Part shown: piece after piece, positions 17,503 to 39,855 of the stretch | How the letters are laid out: the number at the start of each line of letters is the position of its first letter | How positions within the stretch are numbered: position 1 is the stretch's first letter | NCBI GenBank assembly: GCA_963693365.1 | Contig: CAVNZM010000002.1 | Coordinates: forward strand, 1,364,001-1,428,000 | Reading direction: 5' to 3' | Length of the DNA: 64,000 nucleotides | Source: Amoebidium appalachense | Lineage: Eukaryota; Ichthyosporea | The notes under the pieces: generated by a model | Told to the model about the DNA's origin: nothing | Databases searched by the model: none | The model's input: only the letters and a program-made list of their open reading frames with translations | Translations under genes and position numbers: made by a program

Positions 17503-18065
17503 TTGTGGCGTGATGTATGTGTGTGTGTGCCTATGGAGAGGCAGGGGAGGGTAGGGATTGGTTGTTTATGGGGATTGAATTTGTGTTATTAGGGCTGGTA
17601 TTCTTGTGTGGTGTCGGGCCTTTCTGTTATTTCAAAATATTTGGTAAATTTGAAATATATTCAAACGGCTGTCCAGGTTATAGCTCTCTCCACCTTGATA
17701 GCTTAGATAGTAAAGCCTGACCTTCTAACAATTGCAAACGTTTAGTCTTGTGATTATTGCTTACTCGTAATAATGTTTAGGCAGTCCCTTATTTTAGTAA
17801 TTCATGTGACATGACTTTTTGATGATTATTACTAGCATTGGGTTGAAGTGTGTGTTTGGTGTCTTGGTACCGGTGGTGGGTGCATGGAAGTTACAGTTCT
17901 GTACATACGTGCAGTGCCACTGCTTTGCTTGGTTTCGGGATATTTTTCAAAGTTTGAACATTGATTGAGGTTTCAACTCGGGCTGGTAGGCTACTTTTGT
18001 TGTTTCATCCTTGGTTTGTTTAGGACAGGGCCGTGGACGTGGATCCACCCATCTATGATGCATTC

Positions 18066-18071
18066 AATAAA
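18066..18071 (+). terminator. AATAAA poly(A) signal candidate for the ankyrin gene
   Basis: AATAAA about 565 nt after the ankyrin stop codon. It is the first good match seen in the 3' flank, though the distance is long. Confidence 0.3.
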
Positions 18072-18208
18072 CCTGATGAAGCCTTACTGCCCTAGCACTG
18101 CCGGAACCCCGTGTTTTTTGCGACTACTAATTTTTAGCTCAACAGATCCATGGATGTTACTGCTGCAGATGCAATGAATGATTCAGGCTATACATATTAG
18201 CCAAGTGC

Positions 18209-18262
18209 CGCTGTACCGAGGCTGGCAAGGCCCCCGCTACGGGGCCTTGGTACAGTACAGCC
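18209..18262 (+). other. Strong imperfect hairpin
   Basis: CAAGGCCCC and GGGGCCTTG flank a short loop (CGCTAC region), and the outer arms GCTGTACC and GGTACAG extend the stem. It lies in the gene-free interval between the ankyrin and PYROXD2-like genes. Could be a small RNA, a terminator-like structure or chance. Confidence 0.5.
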
Positions 18263-19289
18263 GCCACACTGTCACCATGCCACGGTGTAAAGAAGGGTGT
18301 AACGGCGTAATACACATCAGCATCTCGACATGCAGGTGTGCTAGCGCTACATAGTGTAACCGTACGCGTGCACGGCATATTCAATCGCGTCTACATTGCT
18401 TTCCATAATTTTGCATCCACCTTATTTCGCCATACCGAGGTGATCACGTGCGTTCCGTGTGAGCTCTGGCTGGCACTTTGAGCCCGAGGGCCGAGCTCAG
18501 TCGATCGAGGACTCCGGGCAGTCAGTCGAACCACATACACGCCTGCATACATGTACGTACTGTACGTGAAGGAATGTCTTGTTTACGATTTGAGGGTTCA
18601 TGATTGGCTTACACAGCACCTCCAGCGGGTTCCTATTGGCTGGCTCACTACATCATGAGCCTTCGCTTGTCTCAGGGGCTTTTTGATTTCTCTAAACCTG
18701 TTGGTGTGGGTTGCGTGAATGCATGTTTTTTTCTCTTGACTGGGATTTATTGATCAGTGGTCCAGTGATATGAAGGCAACGTGCAGCCACAGGCTACATG
18801 ACCACCAAAATAACCGACTTCGAAAGAGCCACAGCGATGAAATAAAGAATAAAACAACAAGTGACCAAATCAATAATTTCATATGTAAAATAATTTCATA
18901 CATTAAGTTTGTGACTGTATTTAGCTCACGAGTATCAAATAAAGATTTAGAAGTAGAAAATTTTTTCTCTGTTTTATATTTTGGTTTGTCATCTATCTAA
19001 AGCAAATGGTAACGGAGTTTTTTTTGCAAGCTTAGCTAATACTTTTGAGAACGGAAATTTGGAATTGTAGTTGTAGGTGATTCTAGTTTTCACCTCTCCT
19101 CCAATAGGAACAGAGGGGCTCTATGCAAGGAATGTGACTGATGTCAACACCAGATCTGGGGCTTGACCACGGCTTCTCTGAGTGTGACTATGTGTCCCTT
19201 CGTAGGTGACTTCAGCAGTACACATTTTCACAGTACAGAAAGTTGAAACCTATTTCACATACAAAGGAAGACGAGTATAAAGAGAGAGA

Positions 19290-30922
<11,633 letters not shown>

Positions 30923-31730
30923 GACTGGGCCAGGTTCCTCTTTATTAAGACCTTGTCCTAAACTTTAGTGTGTGCTTGGATTGGATGTGATTGTAAGTAG
31001 AAAAGTGCTGTGCTGGGTACAGCCTGCGAATGTAAAATAAGACCAAGGAGTGAAGGATAATCCTTAAGAGTGTAATCACTTGCACTCACTTGTGGCGTAA
31101 AAGGGTGTTAAGGCATATGATCTGTGTGCGCAGAAACGTGTGTAACAAGGTTCTCCGAAGACTGCCTTTTTGTAGTATTCAACACCATGTTCTGTCTCTT
31201 CTTTAAGACCCTTCTAGTATTTTAATCATTAGGCAAACAGCAGCAGCCGGTCCGTTCAATGCCCAATGTTAGTCACCCACGGTTGCACCATGATTAGACA
31301 CGGTGACATGTTCAGCCCTTGTCTTTAGGCAGGGCATATTTCGCACATGCACCAACGTTTACCTGCAAAATGATTCTGAAAAAGCAGCGGGACGTTTCAT
31401 ACAATGCGCCTGATGTATGTCCCTGCAGGGATGAAGAATAGGGTTGCCACAGCCTGGGCCAAAAGTACAAGAATGGCATAGGTATAACCTGCATTATATG
31501 TTGACATTCGAAATTATGCGTAATAAAAATTACCCATAAGTTGTTACAGCGCTAAGGTGTTCTTTGTCACATCTCCTTGAATAGCGCGGCCATGCGTAGT
31601 ATTTTTAATTCTTCCCAAGACGGCGCCTTTTCTGTCAGATGAACCTATCTCATCCTTGCATAAACTCTGTTTGTGTGGGTGGGTGGGAGGGAAGGCCCCA
31701 ACCACGTCGGCTGAGTCAACTTGCTCCGAG
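30923..31730. other. 3' flank of the PYROXD2-like gene, unique sequence
   Basis: No gene seen. An AATAAA-containing TAATAAAAAT lies at about 31520, far (600 nt) from the stop codon, so its role as a poly(A) signal is weak. Confidence 0.4.
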
Positions 31731-31966
31731 CAGAATTGTTCTGTAAAAATCAGAAATAATCTGTAAAGAACAGGATGATTCTGCAGAATTATTCTGCAGA
31801 AGCAGAATCAATCTGCTAAAAGCAGAATCATACTATTATTCTGCTGTCGAAAGCAGAATAATTCTGCTTTTGCGGAATGATTCTGCTATGTATAAGCAGA
31901 ATAGTTCTGCTCAAAGCGGAGTGATTCTGCTTTTGCGGAATAATTCTGCTAAAAGCAGATTTTCTT
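31731..31966. repeat. Array of 15-bp palindromes GCAGAATNATTCTGC
   Basis: About ten closely spaced full or half units built on GCAGAATNATTCTGC, joined by A/T-rich spacers such as TTTTGCG and TAAAA. Each unit is a perfect or near-perfect palindrome. Some carry single substitutions (GCGGAATGATTCTGC). Confidence 0.9.
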
Positions 31967-32160
31967 ATTTTATTTTATCCCGTTTTGTTCCCGCAGGGAC
32001 CCCTTGGGGCCCCCACACGGGGAACTACCGTCTTGCACCAAGCACCGAGAGTACTCTAGCTAGGGTGCTACTGTATTATTAGCTAAGCTAATCTTGAACG
32101 ATCCCAACTGTTTGCACCGCGCCCAGGATATTCACCCCAGCCACACCGGTGGGTAGCACC
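31966..32160 (+). repeat. Dispersed repeat, about 190 bp, copy 1
   Basis: Starts TTTATCCCGTTTTGTTCCCG, then GCACCGAGAGTACTCTAGCT, AGGGTGCTACTGT and CCCAGGATATTCACCCCAGC. Blocks recur in the same order at 33648-33840. It directly follows the palindrome array. Confidence 0.75.
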
Positions 32161-32819
32161 AGGCTTCCCCTCCACTCAAGACCTACGAAAAACTTTAAAA
32201 CCGGGCTCTCATTGGTTCGTCAAAAGTGGTGGAATGTGTGGTGTGGTGTGCGTGGGGCCTACGGAGGATATGGATGGATGGTGGGGTCTGGTGGTGGTGG
32301 GTTACTACCTAGCAGAATATGGTGTTGTACATAGTGGGTGGCCACGGTGTAGTGGTCTAATATTAGGAGCCTAGTGTTACATGGTTGGTTGGTTCTGTGG
32401 GTGTGTCAGCAGGTCGGGCATGCTGGCTGTGTGTATGTTGGGGATGTGTGTGTGTGTGTGTGTGTGGTTTGGGTTTCGGTGGGGCTATACCTCTCTGTTT
32501 ACGTATGGTGTTGGGGTGTTTGTGTTTGTGCATTTTGGAGTGGGGTGGTGGAAGGGTCGTGTTACGTGGTGTCAAAATTTTAGAGAAGAAAAAGGTTTGC
32601 AATTCCACTGTAATTTTGCTTAAAATGACTCGTGTCGTGGTGGTGCCGAGGGCTGTTAGCAGGGGCCCCACAGCAGGACCGTGGGCAGAATCCCCTTGTG
32701 ACCCACTTGATGTCTTCGGGGTCTGGTTGGCCAGGCTGCCCTTCAATCCACTTGAGCCACTCACACCGGGCAGTGACCGTGTCGGCTGTCTGCCGGTGTT
32801 GTGCCGTGCACGTGGGGGC

Positions 32820-32925
32820 TGCTAAAAGCAGTGTGAATCAAATCCTGCTTTTGCAGAATGATTCTGCTTTTTGCAGAATGATTCCGCTTTTGCAGAATAA
32901 TTCTGCTTTTTGCAAGTTGATTCTG
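32820..32925. repeat. Second array of the GCAGAATNATTCTGC palindrome
   Basis: About four units with TTTTGCAGAATGATTCTGC-type sequence, period about 20 bp, about 850 bp after the first array. Between them (32149-32819) lies G/T-rich sequence with no supported gene. Confidence 0.9.
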
Positions 32926-33244
32926 TCGATGTGCTTGGGCCCCAAGGGAGGGGGGGCGGCTGGGGAGGAGGAGGAGGGGGAAGGGGCATCGTGTCATATG
33001 TGAACACAGGATTCGATCAGGCTACAATAGCATTCAGTCTACAAAACCGGTCGGCGGGCTCCAAGTGTAAGCTTTTGTAATGATAAGTTTAAATTTGATA
33101 GAGCTGCAGGGGCTGCAGCAGGGCGGGGCTCAAAGCTTTCCTCTCATATATGTTTGAGCTGAAGGGCAGAAGGGACCCACACTATGTGTGTTGCGTGTTT
33201 TTAGGGGCGTGGAATGCACGTGGAATGCTTCCTTTTTATTTGAG

Positions 33245-33440
33245 GCGCCGCTTTGGCCGAGCGGGTAAGCCCTCGTCTCTGACGCAAGAGATCCCGGGTT
33301 TAGTCCCCATGGGGCTCGAGTTTGGCTGTTGATGGCTTCGGCCCTCATGGGGCCCGAGTCCTAGGTTTATGCTTCAGCCCTCATGGGGCTCGAGTATAAA
33401 TCGTTCAATGCTCGGCTCTCATGGAGCTCGAGTATTACCT
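33245..33440 (+). mobile_element. tRNA-derived SINE-like element with a tandem palindromic tail
   Basis: The head GCGCCGCTTTGGCCGAGCGG matches the 5' part of Leu/Ser-type tRNAs, with the A box TGGCCGAGCGGG at 33254. A degenerate B box GGTTTAGTCC at 33297 follows at normal pol III spacing. The body then has about four units of roughly 25 bp with core CCTCATGGGGCCCGAGT or CCATGGGGCTCGAGT, each an imperfect palindrome. It ends near GCGGGGTAAT. It is not a clean tRNA: no acceptor stem closes and the B box is mutated. I infer a SINE or a processed tRNA pseudogene. Confidence 0.6.
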
Positions 33441-33540
33441 TTTGCGGGGTAATATTCCTTCCTTTTTTTGGCTTTATAAAAAGCATTCCTACATAAAAGT
33501 ACTTATATCGTCTCCTACGTAAAGTACTTATATCGTCTCA

Positions 33541-33572
33541 AAAAAAAAAAAAAAAAAAAGGTTTTGGGCCCC

Positions 33573-33618
<46 letters not shown>
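33541..33618. repeat. A-run followed by long G-run
   Basis: A19 at 33541-33559, then GGTTTTGGGCCCCCC and a G run of about 43 nt. Confidence 0.9.
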
Positions 33619-33647
33619 CGAGTATTCTGTGTTCATTTTTTATTTTT

Positions 33648-33840
33648 TATTTTATCCCGGTTTGTTCCCGAAGGGCCCTCAAAGAAGCTAACGTTGTCCA
33701 CCCATGGCCAGCACCGACTATACTCTAGCTAGGGTGCCACGGTGTCATCAAGCAGCTAGGCGAACACACCATTACCAATCTTAAGATTAAGTATTTGTAC
33801 ACACAGCCCAGGGTTTTCACCCCAGCTTCGCCGGAATATT
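33648..33840 (+). repeat. Dispersed repeat, about 190 bp, copy 2
   Basis: TTTATCCCGGTTTGTTCCCG, CAGCACCGACTATACTCTAG, CTAGGGTGCCACGGTGTCAT and CCCAGGGTTTTCACCCCAGC. Diverged from copy 1 but collinear with it. Confidence 0.75.
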
Positions 33841-33904
33841 CTGTATCCAACTTGTCGATGTCTGTTAGGAATTTTGGGAAAGAAAAACAAAAAAAAACGG
33901 GGAT

Positions 33905-33975
33905 TTCCCCCCTCTGCACCCTCAAGCCTTAGGGGTCGCAATGTTTCGATCGGAGTCCCATAGAGCTCAAGTACT
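33905..33975 (+). repeat. Dispersed repeat with core CACCCTCAAGCCTTAG, copy 1
   Basis: CTCTGCACCCTCAAGCCTTA followed by GCAATG and a CATAGAGCTCAAGTA end. Related copies at about 34688-34775, 34848-34930 and 39856-39990. Confidence 0.7.
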
Positions 33976-34279
33976 CTTTGTGCTTGGCTCTGAAAATTAA
34001 AGGAACGTCATGGCCCCCCGTACCGTGTGTACGTCATACCGGCACCTGTGGAGCTCGTGTCATGTACAAGCCTTGTTAAAGCTTCAGTTGAATCAGCCCT
34101 TTTGTGTTGCCGCTCAAGGTTGGACATACTCCAGTATTCTCTTTCGCAGGGAACTGAGGGAAATGTGCTGTTCTGATATGTCGGCAGAAACCTGAAGGTT
34201 TAACGACCCTTTTTTTTTTTTTTTTTTTGGTTATCGTGTCGACGAGATCTCAAAAAAAAATTATTCCTTGCCTTTTTTT

Positions 34280-34296
34280 TCTTTTTTTGGGCGTCG

Positions 34297-34336
<40 letters not shown>

Positions 34337-34386
34337 CATTTTTGATATTTTTTTTTTTGAACGTCTCAGGGGGGCAAAAAAAAAAA

Positions 34387-34459
<73 letters not shown>

Positions 34460-34467
34460 GGGGGGGG

Positions 34468-34508
<41 letters not shown>

Positions 34509-34615
34509 AAAAAGGAGTCGGGAGTTGAAGTTGCAACCTTTGGTGATGGTGATGGTGGTGGTGGTGGTGACCGGGTGGTAGGGTGGGGTGGTTGTTGTTG
34601 TTTTGTTTTTGTTTT

Positions 34616-34655
<40 letters not shown>
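34280..34655. repeat. T-run, A-run, (GA)n and G-run composite
   Basis: T run about 34299-34336, A14 at 34377, then alternating G runs and (GA)n tracts to 34505, and another G run at 34617-34653. No coding potential. Confidence 0.9.
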
Positions 34656-34687
34656 AGCCTAAACGGTTCCCCCCGTAGTACAGTTCC

Positions 34688-34930
34688 TCCCCCTCTACAC
34701 CCTCAAGCCTTAGCGGCTCTAAGTACAATGCTGCAGCTCTCATCGAGCCTGAGTATTCTGTGTTCAAGTTATGCATGTACATTTTTAAAAAAAAAACGGG
34801 AAAAAAAAAGAAAGAGGAAAAAAGGGAAAAAGAAAATGGGGATTTTCCTCCCTCTGCACCAGAAAGCCTTAGGGGCCCAAAGTACCGTGAAACATGCAAT
34901 GCTGTGACCGTAGTCCCTTAGAGCCCCCGA
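34688..34930 (+). repeat. Two more copies of the CACCCTCAAGCCTTAG repeat
   Basis: Copy at 34688-34775 (CTACACCCTCAAGCCTTAGC ... GAGCCTGAGTATTCTG). A degenerate copy at 34848-34930 (CTCTGCACCAGAAAGCCTTA ... CCTTAGAGCCCCCGAA). An A-rich stretch follows the first. Confidence 0.65.
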
Positions 34931-35003
34931 AAAATTATTGTAGTGTGGAGGGGTGGGTAGGTGGGGGGGGAGGGGGGGGGGGGGGGAGGGGGGGATGGAG
35001 GGG

Positions 35004-35041
<38 letters not shown>

Positions 35042-35443
35042 CGGAGGTACATAGAAGAGGGAGAGAAGGGAGGGAGGTGGGGAAAGGGATTCCGACACCA
35101 AAAATAGAGAAAAGTGTAGGGAAAATGGTGGGCTTTCTCAGCAAACATAAATTTAAGAGCAGGCAAAAAGTGGGGGGGAAAGGGAAGAAGGGGGGGGGGA
35201 CCTTTGTACATTATCAGCAATAAACACCCCCCCCCCCCCCCCCCCCTCCCCTCCCCCCCCCCCCCCCCCCCTCCCCCCCCCCCAAAAAAAAAGAAAAGAA
35301 AAAGAAAGAAAAAGAAGAAACCCTTTACCCTGACGTTACTATTGAGTATCATTCTCCTTTTCCATCCTACACCCACCCGCTGGCACACCTACGCTGTGTG
35401 CTCAAACAAAAGAAGACTTGCTCTCTCGGTCCAGAAGTTAACT

Positions 35444-35893
35444 TCACCCACAGTTGGTTGCCATGCTGCTCATACACAAAAATCCCGGTGGTTCTACAGG
35501 TGCATTGAATCCCACGTCAAGCAGCCAGACTTGTAACTTGGTTGGAGATTGACACTGCAGTGTTTTTATATAGAAGTTTAATGGGGCACTGCCCTCACAG
35601 CTCGTTGTAAACCACATTGTTGGTGTTCCATCATTGCGGGCAGTAAATACATTGGTGCCTTGGTTCATGTTGGTGTTGCCTTGTATCTGGTCGTGGCGCT
35701 AACACAGTCGAATGGGCAGATCAATACTTCCCGGCCCTTCCCCATGCCCTTACCTGCAGGGCGGTGTATGAGTGATGTGCATTGTTAGCCACGGTGTTGC
35801 TTGCACATATGTGCCGTGTATAAATGATGCCACACACAGCCGCATGTCGACTGTAACTGCCACTTTTGGCAGGTGGTCTGTTTGTGGTGCTTG
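35444..35893 (-). CDS. 3' exons of an unrecognised gene
   Basis: Two exons that join in phase: about 35893-35754 (start uncertain) and 35686-35444 (TGA 35446-35444). The upstream exon ends NNAHHSYTALQ before a clean GTAAGG donor. The downstream exon begins after CCAG with IQGNTNMNQGTNVFTARNDG, followed by TPTMWFTTSCEGSAPLNFYI and a Cys-containing end. Balanced composition and a good splice context set it apart from the surrounding low-complexity shadows. I do not recognise the family. The upstream acceptor probably lies in the adjoining 42-bp minisatellite (CACTCACACAG). With an alternative donor at 36943 the gene could be one with the 36.9-38.7 kb exons; the phases allow it. Confidence 0.5.
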
Positions 35894-36060
35894 TAATGCC
35901 TGTGTGAGTGCCATTTAGAGTGAGCCACTGTCATGTAATGCCTGTGTGAGTGCCATTTAGAGTGAGCCACTGTCATGTAATGCCTGTGTGAGTGCCATTT
36001 AGAGTGAGCCACTGTCATGTAATGTCTGTGTGAGTGCCATTTAGAGTGAGCCACTGTCAG
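35890..36060. repeat. 42-bp minisatellite, four copies
   Basis: Head-to-tail copies containing GCCTGTGTGAGTGCCATTTA and GAGTGAGCCACTGTCATGTA, nearly identical, from about 35895 to 36060. On the minus strand every unit ends in CACTCACACAG, an acceptor-like sequence. Confidence 0.95.
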
Positions 36061-36116
36061 CGAACACAGTGTACGTACGTGTGCGTGTGCTCATGTGTAG
36101 GTGGTAGTGCCACTGT

Positions 36117-36246
<130 letters not shown>

Positions 36247-36917
36247 GCATGTGTGTGGGTGGGAAGTGGTGAGGGGGGTGGGGGGGTAATGAGGCTCAGC
36301 GTGTATGTGCACGGGGGAGAAGGAAGGGGAACTGTTGATCTTGACTCACAGTGTACTTATGTTTGTGTATGTGTATGTGTGCGCACATGTTTTTTTTTTC
36401 GTTGGGGGGGGGGTGGGGAGGGGGGGGAGGGGGACGGGGGATTGTCCGGAGAGAGAGAGAGAGGGGGGTGGGGAAGGAGGCTGAGTGGTGTCATTGCTGG
36501 GTGTGTGTGTGTGTGCGCGCGCGCGCGCGCACGCGCGTGTGTGTGTGCGTGTGCGTGCGTGTGCGTGTACGTGTGTGTGTGTGTGTGTGTGTGTGCCCGT
36601 GCGCGTTGTAACACGCGTGTCCGTGCGTGTGTGTTTGTGTGTGTGTGTTTGTGTTTTTGTGTCTGTGTTGTGTGTGTTGGCGCGCGTGTGTCCCGACGGT
36701 TTCAAAGTGTAAGGAAGAGAGGGGGTGCAATGAATTTACTCCCGCATATAGAAGAGTGAGGGCCGGGATGGCCGAAAGCTGAGAGGTGAGAGCAAGAGCC
36801 GACGACTTGGAGGGAAGGGGGGGGGAGAGGGGGAGAAGGGGGGGAGGGGGAGGGGGGGGGGGGGGGGTAGCGTACATATAGAGTCGGTGCGTCGGTGCAC
36901 ATCATATGGGGGTTATC

Positions 36918-38363
36918 TTACTGGCCACCTGCAGCTCCATGCTCGCGCCCTTCACCTGCAGGGAAGTGAGAGATTTGATTAATAATTTCTTTTTCCTTTC
37001 TTTTCCAGAGTAAGAGGTTAGGTGGTGGTGGTGGTGGGTGGTGGTGGCGTTGGTGGTTGGAGGAGGAGGCGGGAGGGGGGGGGGGGGGGGGGGGTTTGAA
37101 GGTGTTTTTCTTTTTCTTTTCTTTTCTTTCTTTCTTTTTTTTTTTGGGGGGGGGGGGGGGGGGAGGGGAGGGGGGGGGGGGGGAGGGGGGGGGTATTAGT
37201 ATCTCAAGATACACGATAACAGAACATGGCACACGATTTAGACTTGAAGACAACAACGACCACAATGAGTGTCATCGAAACATTAAGGCCATGGATTGGG
37301 TTTGGGGAGAATCATGGACAAGTGCAGGAGGCACATGGGAGGAGCCCCGCCCCTCCCCCCCACCCCCGGGAGGAGCCCCCCCCCTTCCCCCCCCCCCCCA
37401 CCCCCCCCCCCTCAGCTCGATAACGCTTCCCACCCGCCTTCCTTCACCTTCCTCCATTATCTTCTGATGCTTGACGAATGCTTCTGGCACTTCCCAGAAT
37501 ACACACATATCCTTCCGCCACTCCCATTCCCCTGGTCCTAGGCCGCCATATACACCATACATACCCGCATCATTGTGGTACTTACGTGCGCAAACATGCT
37601 CGAACACATTCACATACACAACCCCTACCTACCTACCCCCCCCCCCCCCCCCCCCCCCCTGACATATACGTGCACATGCACACACTCACAAAGTTTGTGA
37701 TCTATAATGGGCACAATTGCTATCCAAGTCATATGATAAACTCAAAGGAAAGGAACCTCGTGCTTTTTTCGAAGATAGGGGAGGCAGGGGAAGGTGAAAG
37801 AAGATGCCTGCAAATGTACACTGCCAGTGTGTGTATTCACTAACGACGAAGAACCGTGTACAGCCCCTCCACCCCCTTCTCCCCCCTCCCCACCTCCCCC
37901 CCCTCCCCCCCCCCCCCCCGGCCCTCCCCCGGGCCCATGGAACCCTCCCATCCGGCCTCCCGGTGGTGCACTTGATTCACAAGCAGGTAGATATGGGGGA
38001 GGGGGTACGGTATGATGCTGGAGGAGAAGAAGAGTTTTTTTCGGAGGGGATGGGTAGGAGGGGGGGGGGGGGGGGGGGGGAGGGTATTTACCCTCGACCT
38101 GGATCTCTTCGCCGGCCCCATCCTCTTTCGGTGCCGCCTCATCCTCTTCGCCATTGTCTTCGGCACTGCATGGGGTGGGATCTGAGGGTCAAACCATGCA
38201 TGCACGTGCACCGGACCAAAAAGAAGACAGGAAGATATGTCAGAGGCAAGGTGGGATGGCCTTCGGATGCATGCGCATACATGGCGGTTACCTACCGTGC
38301 ATGCCATGGGTGGTTTGTCCAAAAGGGGATCCGGAGAGGAGGGCGAATAAAAACGTTTTTTTT

Positions 38364-38394
<31 letters not shown>

Positions 38395-38677
38395 GGGTCT
38401 TTTGGTTATTTTTTTTTCCGTTTAGCTAAGGGTGTAAAAATGTAGTGCTTGTATAGCTGTTGATGGAAAAAGGTTGAAGTTGTGTGTGAAGTATTAGTGC
38501 AAGGGAGTGGCAGTGAAGCCTAGTGAGGGCTGGGGGAGTGGGGGTATGGGGTGGTTGGGAGGGGGGGGGGGGGGGGGGGGGGGAGGGGGAGGGGGTTGGG
38601 GGGGTCTATACCCATTGGTGGACGTGGCCTTCTTGACGTTCACGAGTGAGTAGAGCTCCCGGTACTGCTTGGCCAGG
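36918..38677 (-). CDS. Unrecognised acidic protein, 5'-incomplete model of four exons
   Basis: Phase-consistent exons: 38677-38612 (LAKQYRELYSLVNVKKATST), 38165-38092 (acidic: AEDNGEEDEAAPKEDGAGEE), 37537-37448 (GPGEWEWRKDMCVFWEVPEA then FVKHQKIMEE) and 36955-36918 (TAA). GT-AG at the internal junctions. The 5' end is missing: upstream of 38677 lies the palindromic tail repeat, and the acceptor CTGCACAG sits at its edge. An alternative donor in the third exon would instead read the fourth exon as VKGASMELQVA and splice on to the 35.4-35.9 kb exons. Not recognised. The acidic middle and the aromatic-rich block look like a real soluble protein. Confidence is moderate for the first three exons, low for the 3' end. 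Confidence 0.5.
38360..38400 (+). repeat. T-run to G-run junction
   Basis: T19 immediately followed by about 23 G; on the minus strand a C-run followed by an A-run. It falls in the unresolved 5' intron of the acidic-protein gene. Confidence 0.9.
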
Positions 38678-38688
38678 CTGTGCAGACG

Positions 38689-38894
38689 GCTTCGGCCCTC
38701 ATGGGGCCCGAGTCTGCACAACTTATGCTTCAGCCCTCATGGGGCTCGAGTGTAGACGCAATGCTTCGGCCCTCATGGGGCCCGAGTATCCTGTTTATTG
38801 CTTCAGTCCTCATGAGGCTCGAGTGTAAACAAAGAATGCTTCGGCTCTCATGCAGCCCGAGTGTTAACTTTTTTAATTTTTTTGAGGGGTAATG
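38689..38894 (+). repeat. Five-unit array of the palindromic SINE-tail repeat
   Basis: Units with core GGCCCTCATGGGGCCCGAGT or GCCCTCATGGGGCTCGAGT at about 38689, 38727, 38764, 38801 and 38839, separated by 12-14 bp unique spacers. It ends GAGGGGTAAT, as the 33.2 kb element does. The tRNA-like head is absent here. Confidence 0.85.
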
Positions 38895-38939
38895 TGCTGT
38901 TTTCTTTCTTTCTTCATTGCATTTGTTTTTTATGTGCCG

Positions 38940-39198
38940 TCTTCAACAAAAAACAAAAAACAAACAAACAAACAAACAAACAAAAAACAAAAAAAACAAA
39001 AAAAAAAACACAAACAAACTCCGATTCTTTCCTTCTTCTTCTTCTTCTTTTTTTTTCTTCTTCTTCTTCTTTTTTTTCTGTGCCGACGTCTCAAAAAAAC
39101 AAAAAAAACAAAAAAAAAACAGCATTACCTTTTCAAAAGGTTCATCCCTTTTTTTTTTTTCTTTTTTCTTTTTGTTTTTTTCCCTGTGCCAACGTATC

Positions 39199-39247
<49 letters not shown>

Positions 39248-39260
39248 AAAAAAAAAAAAA
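38940..39260. repeat. A-rich/T-rich simple sequence ending in C40-A24
   Basis: (CAAA)n, (CTT)n and A-rich repeats, then a C run of about 38 (39200-39237) directly followed by an A run of about 24. Confidence 0.9.
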
Positions 39261-39375
39261 ACCCCCGAATATTACCTTAAAATTGAAGATCTTTTCTTTC
39301 TTCCTTGTATTTTTTTTTTTCTGTGCCAACGTCTCAAAAGGAAGGGGCGGGGGGGGGGGGGGGGGGGGGGGGGAG

Positions 39376-39631
<256 letters not shown>

Positions 39632-39697
39632 TGCAGCCTGAAGTATATCATGATAAACACATTGTATCGACGTCTTAAAAAAGAAGACCCCCCCCCC

Positions 39698-39750
<53 letters not shown>

Positions 39751-39855
39751 GATAATTGCCAACTTTCTCATCTCTTCTCTCCTCTACTCTTACTCTAAGC
39801 TTGTGACGATCTATAAGGATGGGGGGGGGGGGGGGGGGGTATAATGTCTTTCCCC

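Larger units (their letters stand above)
17503..19289. other. Intergenic interval between ankyrin and PYROXD2-like genes
   Basis: Mostly unique sequence without long microsatellites: the 3' flank of the ankyrin gene, then the 5' flank of the next. No supported exon; the strong hairpin at 18.2 kb is the only clear structure. Confidence 0.5.

Noticed and set aside
37920-37990. Extra Gly-rich exon (GGRMGGFHGPGGGPGG) of the acidic-protein gene
   Set aside because: No acceptor in the required phase, and it runs into a homopolymer.
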